Source: an uncultured Oscillospiraceae bacterium (GTDB taxonomy: Bacteria; Bacillota; Clostridia; Oscillospirales; Acutalibacteraceae). From it: a DNA stretch of 10,785 nucleotides. Within the stretch, counting starts at the first letter, position 1. The number at the start of each line of letters is the position of its first letter. The notes under the pieces are model-generated. The model was not told where the DNA came from, made no database searches, and saw nothing but the letters and a program-made list of their open reading frames with translations. Location of the stretch: assembly GCA_902478455.1 (NCBI GenBank), contig CABSLJ010000077.1, forward strand, positions 1-10,785. The letters run 5' to 3'. The position numbers were made by a program, and so were the translations under genes. This document shows, piece after piece, positions 1-6,647 of the stretch.

Positions 1-369
1 CCCCTGGGCCCGCAGCTCCTCCAGCAGCTCGTCCACCGTCAGCCGGTTGCGGCGCATCTCCCCCTGGTCGATCTTCCCCTTGCGGATGATGACGCTGGGC
101 CGGCCGCACATGAGGGTGCGGAACCGGGTACTCTTCATGGTGAGCACCGACAGGATCATGGTCAGGGACAGGAGGGTCAGAATGGGCACGATCCCCGTGA
201 GCAAGGGGATACCGAAATCCTGCATGGGGACGGCGGCCAGATCGGCGATGATCAGGGAGAGCACCAGCTCCGAGGGCTCCAGCTCCCCCACCTGGCGCTT
301 GCCCATGAGCCGGATGCCGGCGATGATGAGCAGGTATAGGATGATGGTCCGGATCAGGCCGGTAAACAT
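1..369 (-). CDS. DUF421 / YetF-like membrane protein, partial (N-terminal 123 residues)
   Basis: The frame is open from an ATG at 369 down to the window edge, so the C-terminal part is missing. It begins MFTGLIRTIILYLLIIAGIR and has three hydrophobic stretches (about residues 3-22, 35-48 and 53-78). A basic soluble segment follows, containing RKGKID and RRNRLTVDELLEELR at about 96-120. This order (short helices, then the R-x-N-R-L-T-x-x-E-L-x-x-x-L-R segment) is typical of the DUF421/YetF family of Firmicutes, whose members are inner-membrane proteins of poorly defined role, some linked to spores or stress. A GAGGTGA ribosome binding site lies 5-6 nt before the ATG. The gene is divergent from carA, with about 220 nt between them. 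Codon use (GTG, CTG, CGG) resembles carA and differs from carB onward. Family recognition is from memory of the motif; exact function unknown. Confidence 0.82.
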   Translation of the reverse strand, partial: MFTGLIRTIILYLLIIAGIRLMGKRQVGELEPSELVLSLIIADLAAVPMQDFGIPLLTGIVPILTLLSLTMILSVLTMKSTRFRTLMCGRPSVIIRKGKIDQGEMRRNRLTVDELLEELRAQG

Positions 370-493
370 GTCGGTCACCTCACTGCGGAGCGCGAGTGCG
401 CTTTTGGTTCAGTCTTTCCCTCTCTTGGAGAAAGTATCCGAGAGATCCCCCGTACTGCGGAAAAAGTTTTATGAAAAAAGATTCCCCCACCCC

Positions 494-522
494 TTGCAAA
501 GCGCGTCGATTTCCGATACAAT
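494..522 (+). promoter_or_regulatory. Likely sigma-A promoter of carAB
   Basis: TTGCAA (494-499) and TACAAT (517-522) are separated by 17 nt, matching the -35 and -10 consensus in 4/6 and 5/6 positions. Transcription would start near 529, leaving a leader of about 65 nt before carA. I saw no PyrR-type attenuator (anti-terminator plus terminator with U tract) in that leader, so control by pyrimidines is not visible here. The rest of 370-593 holds only the divergent start of the DUF421 gene and weak, imperfect hairpins. Confidence 0.6.
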
Positions 523-593
523 ATCTTGAAACACTTTGCGCGTGGATCGTATCTGAATTGTGAACTGGAACGGAAGGGCGTGTGAGAGAATTG

Positions 594-1676
594 ATGAAAG
601 CGACTTTGATCCTGGCCAACGGAAGCGTATTTTCCGGGACCAGCATCGGCAGTACCTCCGACCGGGTGTGCGAGATGGTGTTCAACACCTCCATGACCGG
701 GTATCAGGAGATTCTGACCGACCCCTCCTACGCGGGACAGGGGATCGTGATGTCCTATCCCCTCATCGGGAACTACGGCGTCAACCATGAGGACAACGAG
801 TCCAGCCGTCCCTGGGCGGAGGCCTTTGTGGTCCGCCACCTCTCCCCCATCGGAAGCAATTTCCGCTGTGAGGAGACGCTGGACCACTACCTGAAAAAAC
901 ACGACATCACGGGCATTGAGGGAGTAGACACCCGTGCCCTGACGAAAATACTCCGCAGCCAGGGGAGCATGAACGGCATGGTCACCTGTGCGGAGCATTT
1001 TAATGTAGCGGAGATTCTGGAGAAGCTGAAGGCCTACCGGGTGGAGGGCACCGTGGAGCGTGTCTCCCGGAAGGAGCCCGAGGACTGCCCCGCCTACGGC
1101 GAGGAGAAGTACAAGGTGGCCATGATGGACTACGGCGTGAAGCAGAACATGATCGAGTGCCTGCGCCGCCGGGGCTGCCATGTCACCGTGTTCCCCGCCG
1201 CCACCCCCGCCGAGACCATCCTCACCGGCGGCTTTGACGGGGTGATGCTCTCCAACGGCCCCGGCGACCCCGCCGACAACGTGGCCATCATCGGGGAGGT
1301 CAAGAAGCTCTATGAGAGCACCCTCCCCCTGTACGCCGTCTGCCTGGGCCACCAGCTGATGGCCCTGGCCACCGGCGCCAAGACCGGCCGGCTGGCCTAC
1401 GGCCACCGGGGCGGCAACCACCCGGTGAAGGACCTGGCCGAGGACCGGGTGTTCATCACCAGCCAGAACCACGGCTATGTGGTGCTGTCCGAGACGGTGG
1501 ACCCCGCCGTGGCCGAGGTGTCCCACATCAACGTGAACGACGGCACCTGCGAGGGCCTGCGCTACAAGCGCCCCAACTGCTTCACCACACAGTTCCATCC
1601 CGAGGCCAGCCCCGGCCCCAAGGATACGGAGTACCTGTTCGACCGCTTTGTGGCTTCTATGGGAGGTGACCGGTAA
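594..1676 (+). CDS. carA: Carbamoyl phosphate synthase small (glutaminase) subunit
   Basis: CarA hydrolyses glutamine and passes ammonia to CarB for carbamoyl phosphate synthesis, which feeds pyrimidine and arginine biosynthesis in the cytoplasm. The 360-aa protein starts MKATLILANGSVFSG, the usual CarA N-terminus. The N-terminal CPSase domain is followed by a class-I glutamine amidotransferase domain with LSNGPGDP, the nucleophile Cys250 in CLGHQ, and His335/Glu337 in QFHPEASPGP. All three catalytic residues are present and the length is normal. I chose the ATG at 594; the frame also opens at a GTG at 582, but the family alignment begins at MKATL. A GAGAG-like site lies about 5 nt upstream of 594. 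The stop codon TAA shares one base with the carB ATG (TAATG), indicating translational coupling. Confidence 0.96.
   Translation: MKATLILANGSVFSGTSIGSTSDRVCEMVFNTSMTGYQEILTDPSYAGQGIVMSYPLIGNYGVNHEDNESSRPWAEAFVVRHLSPIGSNFRCEETLDHYLKKHDITGIEGVDTRALTKILRSQGSMNGMVTCAEHFNVAEILEKLKAYRVEGTVERVSRKEPEDCPAYGEEKYKVAMMDYGVKQNMIECLRRRGCHVTVFPAATPAETILTGGFDGVMLSNGPGDPADNVAIIGEVKKLYESTLPLYAVCLGHQLMALATGAKTGRLAYGHRGGNHPVKDLAEDRVFITSQNHGYVVLSETVDPAVAEVSHINVNDGTCEGLRYKRPNCFTTQFHPEASPGPKDTEYLFDRFVASMGGDR
1662..1669 (+). promoter_or_regulatory. Ribosome binding site of carB inside the carA 3' end
   Basis: GGAGGTGA lies within the last codons of carA, 6 nt before the carB ATG at 1676. It fixes the carB start and supports coupled translation of the two subunits. 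Confidence 0.8.
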
Positions 1677-4600
1677 TGCCGAAGAATCCGAATATCAAAA
1701 AAGTTCTGGTGCTGGGCTCCGGCCCCATCGTCATCGGCCAGGCCGCCGAGTTTGACTACGCCGGCACCCAGGCCTGCCGCGCCCTCAAGGAGGAGGGGAT
1801 TGAGGTCGTCCTCGTCAACTCCAACCCCGCCACCATCATGACAGACAAGGTCATGGCCGACCACATCTACATCGAGCCGCTGCGGCTGGACGTCGTCAAG
1901 CGGATCATCGAGAAGGAACGGCCGGACAGCGTCCTCGCCACTCTGGGCGGGCAGACCGGCCTCAACCTCGGCATGGAGCTCGCGGCCGACGGCATTTTGG
2001 ATCGCCTGGGCGTCAAGCTCTTAGGCGCCAACCCTGAGACCATCCGCAAGGCGGAGGACCGCCAGGCCTTTAAGGACACCATGGAGAGCATCAGCGAACC
2101 CTGCATCGTTTCCAAAGTCATCGAATCCATTCCCGACGCCCTCGCCTTCGCCGGGGAGATCGGCTACCCCGTCGTCGTGCGCCCGGCCTACACCCTGGGC
2201 GGCACAGGCGGCGGCTTTGCCAACAATCCCGAAGAGCTGCACGACATCTGCGAGGTGGGCCTCAGGGCCTCCATGATCCACCAGGCGCTCATCGAAAAGA
2301 GCATCGCCGGGTGGAAGGAGATCGAATTCGAAACCGTGCGCGACGGCGCGGGCAACTGCATCACCGTCTGCTCGATGGAGAACATCGACCCGGTCGGCGT
2401 GCATACGGGCGATTCCATCGTCGTCGCCCCGGCGCAGACCCTCACCGCCGCCGAGGCGGGGATGCTGCGCTCCTCCGCCCTCAACATCGTCACCGCGCTG
2501 GGCGTGGAGGGCGGCTGCAACGTGCAGTTCGCCTTAAAGCCCAACAGCATGGAATACGCCGTCATCGAGGTCAATCCCCGCCTGTCCCGCTCCTCCGCCC
2601 TCGCCTCCAAGGCGACCGGTTATCCCATCGCCAAGGTGGCGACCAAGATCGCCATCGGCTACAACCTCGATGAAATCGTCAACGCCGTCACGGGCAACAC
2701 CTTCGCCTGCAACGAGCCGGCGGTCGATTACTGCGTCCTCAAGTTCCCCAAGTGGCCCTTTGATAAATTCGTCTACGCCAACCGCACCATCGGCACCCAG
2801 ATGAAGGCGACCGGCGAGGTCATGTCCATCGGCACCAGCTTTGAGCTGGCCTTCATGAAGGCGGTGCGCTCCATCGAGCTGGGGCTCGACACCCCCAACC
2901 TCCCCAAGCTTGTGGATCTTTCGGCCGACGAGCTGCGCGCCATGATCCCCAAGGTCGACGACGAGCGCATCTTCGTGGTCTATCAGGCGCTCAAGAAGGG
3001 CGTCCCGGCCGCCGATATCCACGAGATCACCATGATCGACCGGTGGTTCCTCTCCAAGTTCAAGAGGATCGCCACCATGGAGCAGGAGCTCTCCACCGGA
3101 GCGCTGGACGAGGAAAAATATTTGAAGGCCAAGAAGCTCGGCTTCCTTGATAAGACCATTGAAAAACTTTCCGGCCAAAAGCCGCCGATGCAGCGCGCGG
3201 CCGCCTACAAGATGGTGGACACCTGCGCCGCCGAGTTCGACGCCCAGACCCCCTACTTCTACTCCACCTGGGACGACGAAAACGAGGCTGCGATCCACAT
3301 TGCCGAGAACCCGACCGACAAGAAGACCATTCTCGTCTTCGGCTCGGGTCCCATCCGCATCGGCCAGGGCATTGAGTTCGACTACTGCTCGGTTCACTGC
3401 GTCCACACCCTCAAGGAGCAGGGGTATGAGGCCATCATCGCCAACAACAACCCCGAAACCGTCTCCACCGATTTCGACACCTCCGACCGCCTCTACTTCG
3501 ACCCGCTGACCCCTGAGGACGTCCGCTCGGTCGTCGAGACCGAGAAGCCCTACGCCTGCGTGGTGCAGTTCGGCGGACAGACGGCCATCAAGCTCTCCCA
3601 GCATCTGCAGGAGATGGGCCTCCCCGTGCTCGGTACCCCGGTCGACAGCATCGACGCCGCCGAGGACCGCGAACGGTTTGACGCGCTCTTAGAGGAGCTA
3701 CACATCCCCCGTCCGCAAGGTCACACCGTCTTTACCACCGAAGAGGCGTTAAAAGCGGCGAACGACCTCGGCTACCCGGTGCTGCTGCGTCCCTCCTACG
3801 TGCTCGGCGGACAGAACATGATCATCGCCTATTCGGATGCCGACGTTTCCGAATACATGGCGGTCATCACCTCCCATGAGATCGAAAACCCCGTGCTCAT
3901 CGACAAGTACATGATGGGCAAGGAGGTGGAGGTAGACGCCATCTGCGACGGCAAGGATTACCTCATCCCCGGCATCATGGAGCACATCGAGCGCGCCGGC
4001 ATCCATTCAGGCGATTCCATCTCGGTCTATCCCGCGCAGACCCTCACCCAAAAGAACAAGGACACCATCGTCGATTACACCCAAAAGCTGGCCAAGGCCC
4101 TGCATGTGGTCGGCCTTGTGAATATCCAATACGTCATCTACAACGATGAAGTCTACGTCATCGAGGTCAACCCCCGTTCCTCGAGAACGGTGCCCTACAT
4201 CAGCAAGGTCACCGGCGTGCCGATGGTCGACCTCGCCACCCGCTGCATGCTCGGCGAGCCGCTCAAGGACATGGGCTACGGCACCGGGCTTTACAGGGAA
4301 GCGGAATACGTCAGCGTCAAGGTGCCCGTCTTCTCCTTTGAAAAGCTCAAGGACGTCGACGTCGCCCTCGGGCCGGAGATGAAATCCACCGGCGAGGTGC
4401 TGGGCATCGCCAGGACCTTCCAGGAAGCCCTCTTAAAGGGACTGACCGCCGCCGGCTATAAGCTCAAGAAATCGGGCGGCGTGTTCATCAGCGTCCGCGA
4501 TACCGACAAGCAGGAGACCATCGCCATCGCCGACCGCTTTGCAAGCCTCGGGTTTGACATTTACGCCACCTCCGGCACGGCGCTCCTGCTCAATAAAAAT

Positions 4601-4867
4601 ATGATCGCCACCTCCTCGGTGCGCAAGCTCAGCGAGGGCGAGCCCAACGTGGCCACCCTGCTCGAGAGCGGAAAGATCGACTACGTTCTCTCCACCTCCG
4701 CCAAGGGGCGCATCCCGGCGCGCGACAGCGTGAAGATCCGCCGCATGACGGTCGAGCACGCCATCCCCTGCCTGACGGCGCTCGACACCGCCAGCGCCCT
4801 CCTCTCCTGCCTGGCCATGAACCAGACCATGGACGATTTGGAACTGGTGGACATCACCCAGATTTAA
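1676..4867 (+). CDS. carB: Carbamoyl phosphate synthase large subunit
   Basis: CarB joins bicarbonate, ammonia from CarA and two ATP into carbamoyl phosphate. The 1063-aa protein is full length and has the duplicated CPSase layout. The first ATP-grasp half (residues about 1-400) has GSGPIVIGQAAEFDY near the N-terminus, the GGTGGG loop at 175-180 and EVNPRLSRSSALASKATG. An oligomerisation domain follows (about 400-540). The second half, from about residue 549, has GSGPIRIGQGIEFDY, RPSYVLGGQNM and EVNPRSSRTVPYISKVTG. A C-terminal MGS-like domain (about 936-1063, starting GGVFISVRDTDKQ) is the allosteric region that in known enzymes binds UMP, IMP or ornithine. No frameshift or missing motif was seen. 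Valine and leucine codons are mostly GTC and CTC, unlike carA where GTG and CTG dominate. The operon ends at a strong hairpin 16 nt downstream. Confidence 0.97.
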   Translation: MPKNPNIKKVLVLGSGPIVIGQAAEFDYAGTQACRALKEEGIEVVLVNSNPATIMTDKVMADHIYIEPLRLDVVKRIIEKERPDSVLATLGGQTGLNLGMELAADGILDRLGVKLLGANPETIRKAEDRQAFKDTMESISEPCIVSKVIESIPDALAFAGEIGYPVVVRPAYTLGGTGGGFANNPEELHDICEVGLRASMIHQALIEKSIAGWKEIEFETVRDGAGNCITVCSMENIDPVGVHTGDSIVVAPAQTLTAAEAGMLRSSALNIVTALGVEGGCNVQFALKPNSMEYAVIEVNPRLSRSSALASKATGYPIAKVATKIAIGYNLDEIVNAVTGNTFACNEPAVDYCVLKFPKWPFDKFVYANRTIGTQMKATGEVMSIGTSFELAFMKAVRSIELGLDTPNLPKLVDLSADELRAMIPKVDDERIFVVYQALKKGVPAADIHEITMIDRWFLSKFKRIATMEQELSTGALDEEKYLKAKKLGFLDKTIEKLSGQKPPMQRAAAYKMVDTCAAEFDAQTPYFYSTWDDENEAAIHIAENPTDKKTILVFGSGPIRIGQGIEFDYCSVHCVHTLKEQGYEAIIANNNPETVSTDFDTSDRLYFDPLTPEDVRSVVETEKPYACVVQFGGQTAIKLSQHLQEMGLPVLGTPVDSIDAAEDRERFDALLEELHIPRPQGHTVFTTEEALKAANDLGYPVLLRPSYVLGGQNMIIAYSDADVSEYMAVITSHEIENPVLIDKYMMGKEVEVDAICDGKDYLIPGIMEHIERAGIHSGDSISVYPAQTLTQKNKDTIVDYTQKLAKALHVVGLVNIQYVIYNDEVYVIEVNPRSSRTVPYISKVTGVPMVDLATRCMLGEPLKDMGYGTGLYREAEYVSVKVPVFSFEKLKDVDVALGPEMKSTGEVLGIARTFQEALLKGLTAAGYKLKKSGGVFISVRDTDKQETIAIADRFASLGFDIYATSGTALLLNKNMIATSSVRKLSEGEPNVATLLESGKIDYVLSTSAKGRIPARDSVKIRRMTVEHAIPCLTALDTASALLSCLAMNQTMDDLELVDITQI

Positions 4868-4883
4868 ACTTCCTGATATACAT

Positions 4884-4920
4884 AACCCGGTCCTGGACAG
4901 CTTGTCCGGGACCGGGTTTT
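4884..4920 (+). terminator. Rho-independent terminator of carAB
   Basis: AACCCGGTCCTGGACA (4884-4899) pairs with 4903-4918 over 16 bp with one T-G wobble and a 3-nt GCT loop; TTTT covers 4917-4920. An outer pair, ATATAC (4876-4881) with GTATAT (4922-4927), extends the fold across a small internal loop. carB and the transposase gene converge here, so it may stop transcription from both sides, though the minus strand has no clean U tract. Confidence 0.85.
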
Positions 4921-4926
4921 CGTATA

Positions 4927-5397
4927 TTACGGAATAAAGAAGCAATCCTCTTTCCATTTCATGGGGTTGGTATGGATGTATTCCCAAATTTCCTGATATT
5001 CCCTTTCATTGCGAATGATATGATCGTGGAAGGTCTTCTGCCAAAAGGAACGGCCTGTCTTTTTGGTGACAAATTCCTTCATATGCTTGATGATGCGCGA
5101 TATCGTAGGGGCAGTCATCGTCCGCACGTCAGCTTCCCGCAGCATAATGATTAAATGAATGTGATTGGGCATGATAATATATTTTTCAACCGCTGCATTT
5201 GAATAGTGCTGCGCTATCCCCTGAATTGCCTGCTCAACCGCTAGGCCATATTCGGACAACTCGATTGTATCTTGTCCGGCTGCAATCTCTCCCAGCAGCT
5301 TTTTCTTGTCCTTCACGCATATCGTGATAAAATAAGCTCCGTTTTGGCTGTAATCGAAATCTTTTAACCGATTGGGTTTGCGCTGTGGAAACTCCAT
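4927..5397 (-). CDS. REP-associated tyrosine transposase (RAYT, IS200-like Y1 HUH family)
   Basis: RAYTs are single-strand DNA endonucleases related to IS200/IS605 transposases and are thought to spread REP hairpins. This 156-aa protein starts MEFPQRKPNRLKDFDYSQNG and continues AYFITICVKDKKKLLG, the usual start of clostridial RAYTs. It carries the HUH metal-binding motif as H79-I-H81 in MPNHIHLII, then FWQKTFHDHIIRN and YQEIWEYIHTNPMKWKED, the conserved C-terminal helix; Y134 or Y140 is the candidate nucleophile. I chose the ATG at 5397 because GAGGTG lies 8 nt upstream and the family homology starts there. An ATG at 5418 with GGTGG upstream is possible. The frame stays open upstream through both REP hairpins to 5556. 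It is complete, with no visible disruption, and is convergent with carB. Whether it is active cannot be told from sequence. Confidence 0.88.
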   Translation of the reverse strand: MEFPQRKPNRLKDFDYSQNGAYFITICVKDKKKLLGEIAAGQDTIELSEYGLAVEQAIQGIAQHYSNAAVEKYIIMPNHIHLIIMLREADVRTMTAPTISRIIKHMKEFVTKKTGRSFWQKTFHDHIIRNEREYQEIWEYIHTNPMKWKEDCFFIP

Positions 5398-5483
5398 TTT
5401 TGCAGCACCTCGGTTCATTTTTTCCACCCAAAGTATTTTTTTGCCTTCTCCTTTTCCGGGGGTTTTTTGGGGGCAGTGAAAGG

Positions 5484-5508
5484 GCGGGCGAACCATGTTC
5501 GCCCCTAC
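5484..5508 (-). repeat. REP hairpin, copy 1 (reverse orientation)
   Basis: Read on the minus strand this is GTAGGGGCG, then AACATGGTT, then CGCCCGC (25 nt). The stem is a perfect 8 bp (GGGCGAAC 5486-5493 with GTTCGCCC 5497-5504) with a 3-nt loop. It shares both 25-nt ends with copy 2 and lies about 90 nt upstream of the RAYT start, as expected for a REP served by that transposase. Confidence 0.85.
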
Positions 5509-5529
5509 TCTCATCCTGGAAGTCTGTCG

Positions 5530-5554
5530 GTAGGGGCGCACAGTGTGCGCCCGC
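5530..5554 (+). repeat. REP hairpin, copy 2 (forward orientation)
   Basis: Read on the plus strand this is GTAGGGGCG, then CACAGTGTG, then CGCCCGC (25 nt). GGGCGCAC (5534-5541) pairs perfectly with GTGCGCCC (5545-5552) around an AGT loop. It is inverted relative to copy 1 with a 21-nt spacer, forming a BIME-like pair. Ends are identical to copy 1 and only the central 9 nt differ, in a way that keeps the stem paired. Confidence 0.85.
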
Positions 5555-5579
5555 AAATAATTACAAATAGTAATAAATT

Positions 5580-5828
5580 CTACTCATTCAACAAATCATC
5601 AGCCGTAACACCCAGGACTTTTGCAATCGCTTTGAGCTCAATATCTGTAACAAATCGTTTCCCGCTTTCAATGCGCTGAATTGCGTTTTTATCCAAGTCC
5701 ACCTCGGCTAATTGCAGCATATCAGCTAAGGCCCTCTGTGAAATCTTTGGCCGCATTTGCTTCCTCAACGCGGCTATTTTTATGCCACAGAGATTCAATG
5801 TTCCATCTTTATTCTTGATTTTATACAT
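5580..5828 (-). CDS. XRE-family helix-turn-helix regulator (first copy, 82 aa)
   Basis: A small DNA-binding protein of the Cro/CI type. It starts MYKIKNKDGTLNLCGIKIAA; the helix-turn-helix spans about residues 29-60 (ISQRALADMLQL, then KNAIQRIESGKRFV), followed by a short C-terminal helix ending TADDLLNE. I chose the ATG at 5828 because GAGGTG lies 9 nt upstream; an in-frame GTG at 5840 is part of that site. No membrane segment or enzyme domain is present. It lies upstream of the RAYT gene on the same strand, but the REP pair separates them. I see no clear -10/-35 upstream: that space holds the truncated copy of the small 6335 gene, so its original promoter may have been lost. Its target is unknown. 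The sequence is not closely similar to the second XRE protein nearby. Confidence 0.85.
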   Translation of the reverse strand: MYKIKNKDGTLNLCGIKIAALRKQMRPKISQRALADMLQLAEVDLDKNAIQRIESGKRFVTDIELKAIAKVLGVTADDLLNE

Positions 5829-5840
5829 ATTTAAAGACAC

Positions 5841-5969
5841 CTCAAATTGCTCTGCGACAAGAAACTTTTTTCATCCCCCGAGGTACCCGGCGCAGCTGCG
5901 TCCAAGCTGCGGATCGACGAGCTGACCGAACGGCTTTCCAAAGACCTGCTCCCCGTGCGTCCGCATCCC
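5841..5969 (+). pseudogene. Truncated fragment of the 97-aa gene found intact at 6335
   Basis: Bases 5859-5948 match 6365-6454 in 85 of 90 positions without gaps, and weaker similarity extends back to about 5841. In frame it reads LKLLCDKKLFSSPEVPGAAA, then SKLRIDELTERLSKDL, corresponding to residues 5-40 of the intact protein. After 5948 the homology stops abruptly and the frame runs on through unrelated sequence to a TGA near 5979. There is no ATG start: the first in-frame stop upstream is at 5832-5834. It sits head to head with the first XRE gene, as the intact copy does with the second one. I read it as a decapitated, 3'-truncated paralogue left by duplication and rearrangement. The right boundary is approximate. 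Confidence 0.8.
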
Positions 5970-6013
5970 GCAAGAGACTGATGTAATGGGAATGAATGAG
6001 AACGTTTCAAAAA

Positions 6014-6226
6014 TTACCGAATTGTTTTTACCTTTGATAATCCGGCAAGATAGTCAAGACTGACTTTATGAAAGCGGGCGATTGATATAGCAATATTAAG
6101 GGGAATTTCTCGTTCTCCTTTTTCATAGCGCGCATAGGTTGTCTTGTGCATCCCCAATAAAGCTGCTAATTCCGCCTGAGACAAGTCACTATCTTCCCTT
6201 AAATCTCGAATTCGTGGATATACCAT
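6014..6226 (-). CDS. XRE-family helix-turn-helix regulator (second copy, 70 aa)
   Basis: A short Cro/CI-type repressor starting MVYPRIRDLREDSDLSQAEL. The helix-turn-helix covers about residues 15-36 (LSQAELAALLGMHKTTYARY), followed by EKGEREIPLNI and a C-terminal helix with VSLDYLAGLS, the usual end of this family. I chose the ATG at 6224-6226; GGGGTG lies about 8 nt before it. The frame extends upstream to 6301, but that part runs through the operators and does not resemble the family. It faces the 97-aa gene across a 108-nt intergenic region with a consensus promoter and two ACACC-N4-GGTGT palindromes, so it most likely represses that operon and perhaps itself. GGTGT also occurs once in its own leader. 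The DNA target is inferred from position and symmetry only. Confidence 0.88.
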   Translation of the reverse strand: MVYPRIRDLREDSDLSQAELAALLGMHKTTYARYEKGEREIPLNIAISIARFHKVSLDYLAGLSKVKTIR

Positions 6227-6253
6227 ATTTACACACCCCAATTGTATCTTCAC

Positions 6254-6282
6254 TTGAAACTGTACACCGAATGGTGTATAAT
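6254..6282 (+). promoter_or_regulatory. Consensus sigma-A promoter of the 97-aa / RHH operon
   Basis: TTGAAA (6254-6259) and a perfect TATAAT (6277-6282) are separated by exactly 17 nt. The expected start is about 6289. The first operator fills much of the spacer and overlaps the first bases of the -10, so a bound repressor would block RNA polymerase. The start codon at 6335 is preceded by AGGAGGG (6322-6328) with a 6-nt spacing. Confidence 0.85.
6263..6278. promoter_or_regulatory. Operator 1, palindrome in the promoter spacer
   Basis: TACACCGAATGGTGTA is a 6-bp inverted repeat around GAAT. It shares the ACACC-N4-GGTGT core with operator 2 and overlaps the -10 hexamer. On the other strand it falls about where a -35 for the divergent XRE gene would lie (weak TACAAT -10 nearer that gene), which would allow autoregulation. 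Confidence 0.75.
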
Positions 6283-6292
6283 ATGGTCTTTC

Positions 6293-6310
6293 GAACACCA
6301 TATGGTGTTC
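6293..6310. promoter_or_regulatory. Operator 2, perfect palindrome just after the transcription start
   Basis: GAACACCATATGGTGTTC is a perfect 18-nt palindrome with the same ACACC/GGTGT half-sites as operator 1. Centre-to-centre distance is 31 bp, about three helical turns, which puts both sites on the same face of DNA and suits cooperative repressor binding. ATATGGT (6281-6287) and ACCATAT (6297-6303) form a further nested inverted repeat between them. Confidence 0.78.
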
Positions 6311-6334
6311 TTATATTTATTAGGAGGGATCAAC

Positions 6335-6628
6335 ATGCACCCAATCTTAGAACTGCTCTTCAATAAGAAACTTTTTCCATCCCCCGAAATTCCCGGCGCA
6401 GCTGCGTCCAAACTGCGGATCGACGAGCTGACCGAACGGCTTTCCAAAGACCTGACCCCTGAACAGTGGAACGACCTTCAGGATGTCCTCATTGAAACCG
6501 GCTATCTCAGCGAGCTGGAAGCGCGCGCCTCCTTTGAGCGCGGCTTCTCTCTCTGCGCACAGCTTCACGCCCTGCTTGGGGAATATGCTGCGGCTCCCCC
6601 GCTCCAAAAACAGGAGGAAACCGAATAA
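6335..6628 (+). CDS. Small conserved-type protein of unknown function (97 aa, possibly DUF6809-like)
   Basis: Soluble, acidic and largely helical by composition, with no signal peptide or membrane segment. It begins MHPILELLFNKKLFPSPEIP; then come RIDELTERLSKDLTPEQWNDL (about 28-48), a predicted helical hairpin with ASFERGFSLCAQLHALLGEY (65-84), and a charged tail ending QKQEETE. The layout (short N-terminal LxxLxxxxxxPSE-like segment, a charged middle helix, then a FxxGFxLxxxLLxE-type helix) recalls small Firmicutes proteins annotated as DUF6809, but that is a tentative memory-based match and no function is known to me. Start is fixed by AGGAGGG 6 nt upstream of the ATG. It is first in an operon with an RHH protein 19 nt downstream and is probably repressed by the divergent XRE protein. 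Part of the gene is duplicated at 5859-5948. Confidence 0.82.
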   Translation: MHPILELLFNKKLFPSPEIPGAAASKLRIDELTERLSKDLTPEQWNDLQDVLIETGYLSELEARASFERGFSLCAQLHALLGEYAAAPPLQKQEETE

Positions 6629-6647
6629 ACCGCAGGGAGGTGGTCTC

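Noticed and set aside
523..593. Pyrimidine-type (PyrR) attenuator in the carA leader
   Set aside because: The leader is short and shows no terminator hairpin with a U tract or PyrR binding loop.
375..1598. Long minus-strand open frame (407 codons) opposite carA
   Set aside because: It is the antisense shadow of carA in GC-rich DNA; its translation is low-complexity (His/Val/Gly-rich) with no domain, while carA is certain.
2534..3604. Minus-strand open frame (356 codons) opposite carB
   Set aside because: Same cause: an antisense shadow of a well-supported gene, with no family signature or ribosome binding site.
6227..6301. N-terminal extension of the second XRE protein up to 6301
   Set aside because: The extra 25 codons run through both operators and the promoter, and the family homology starts at MVYPRIRDLR.
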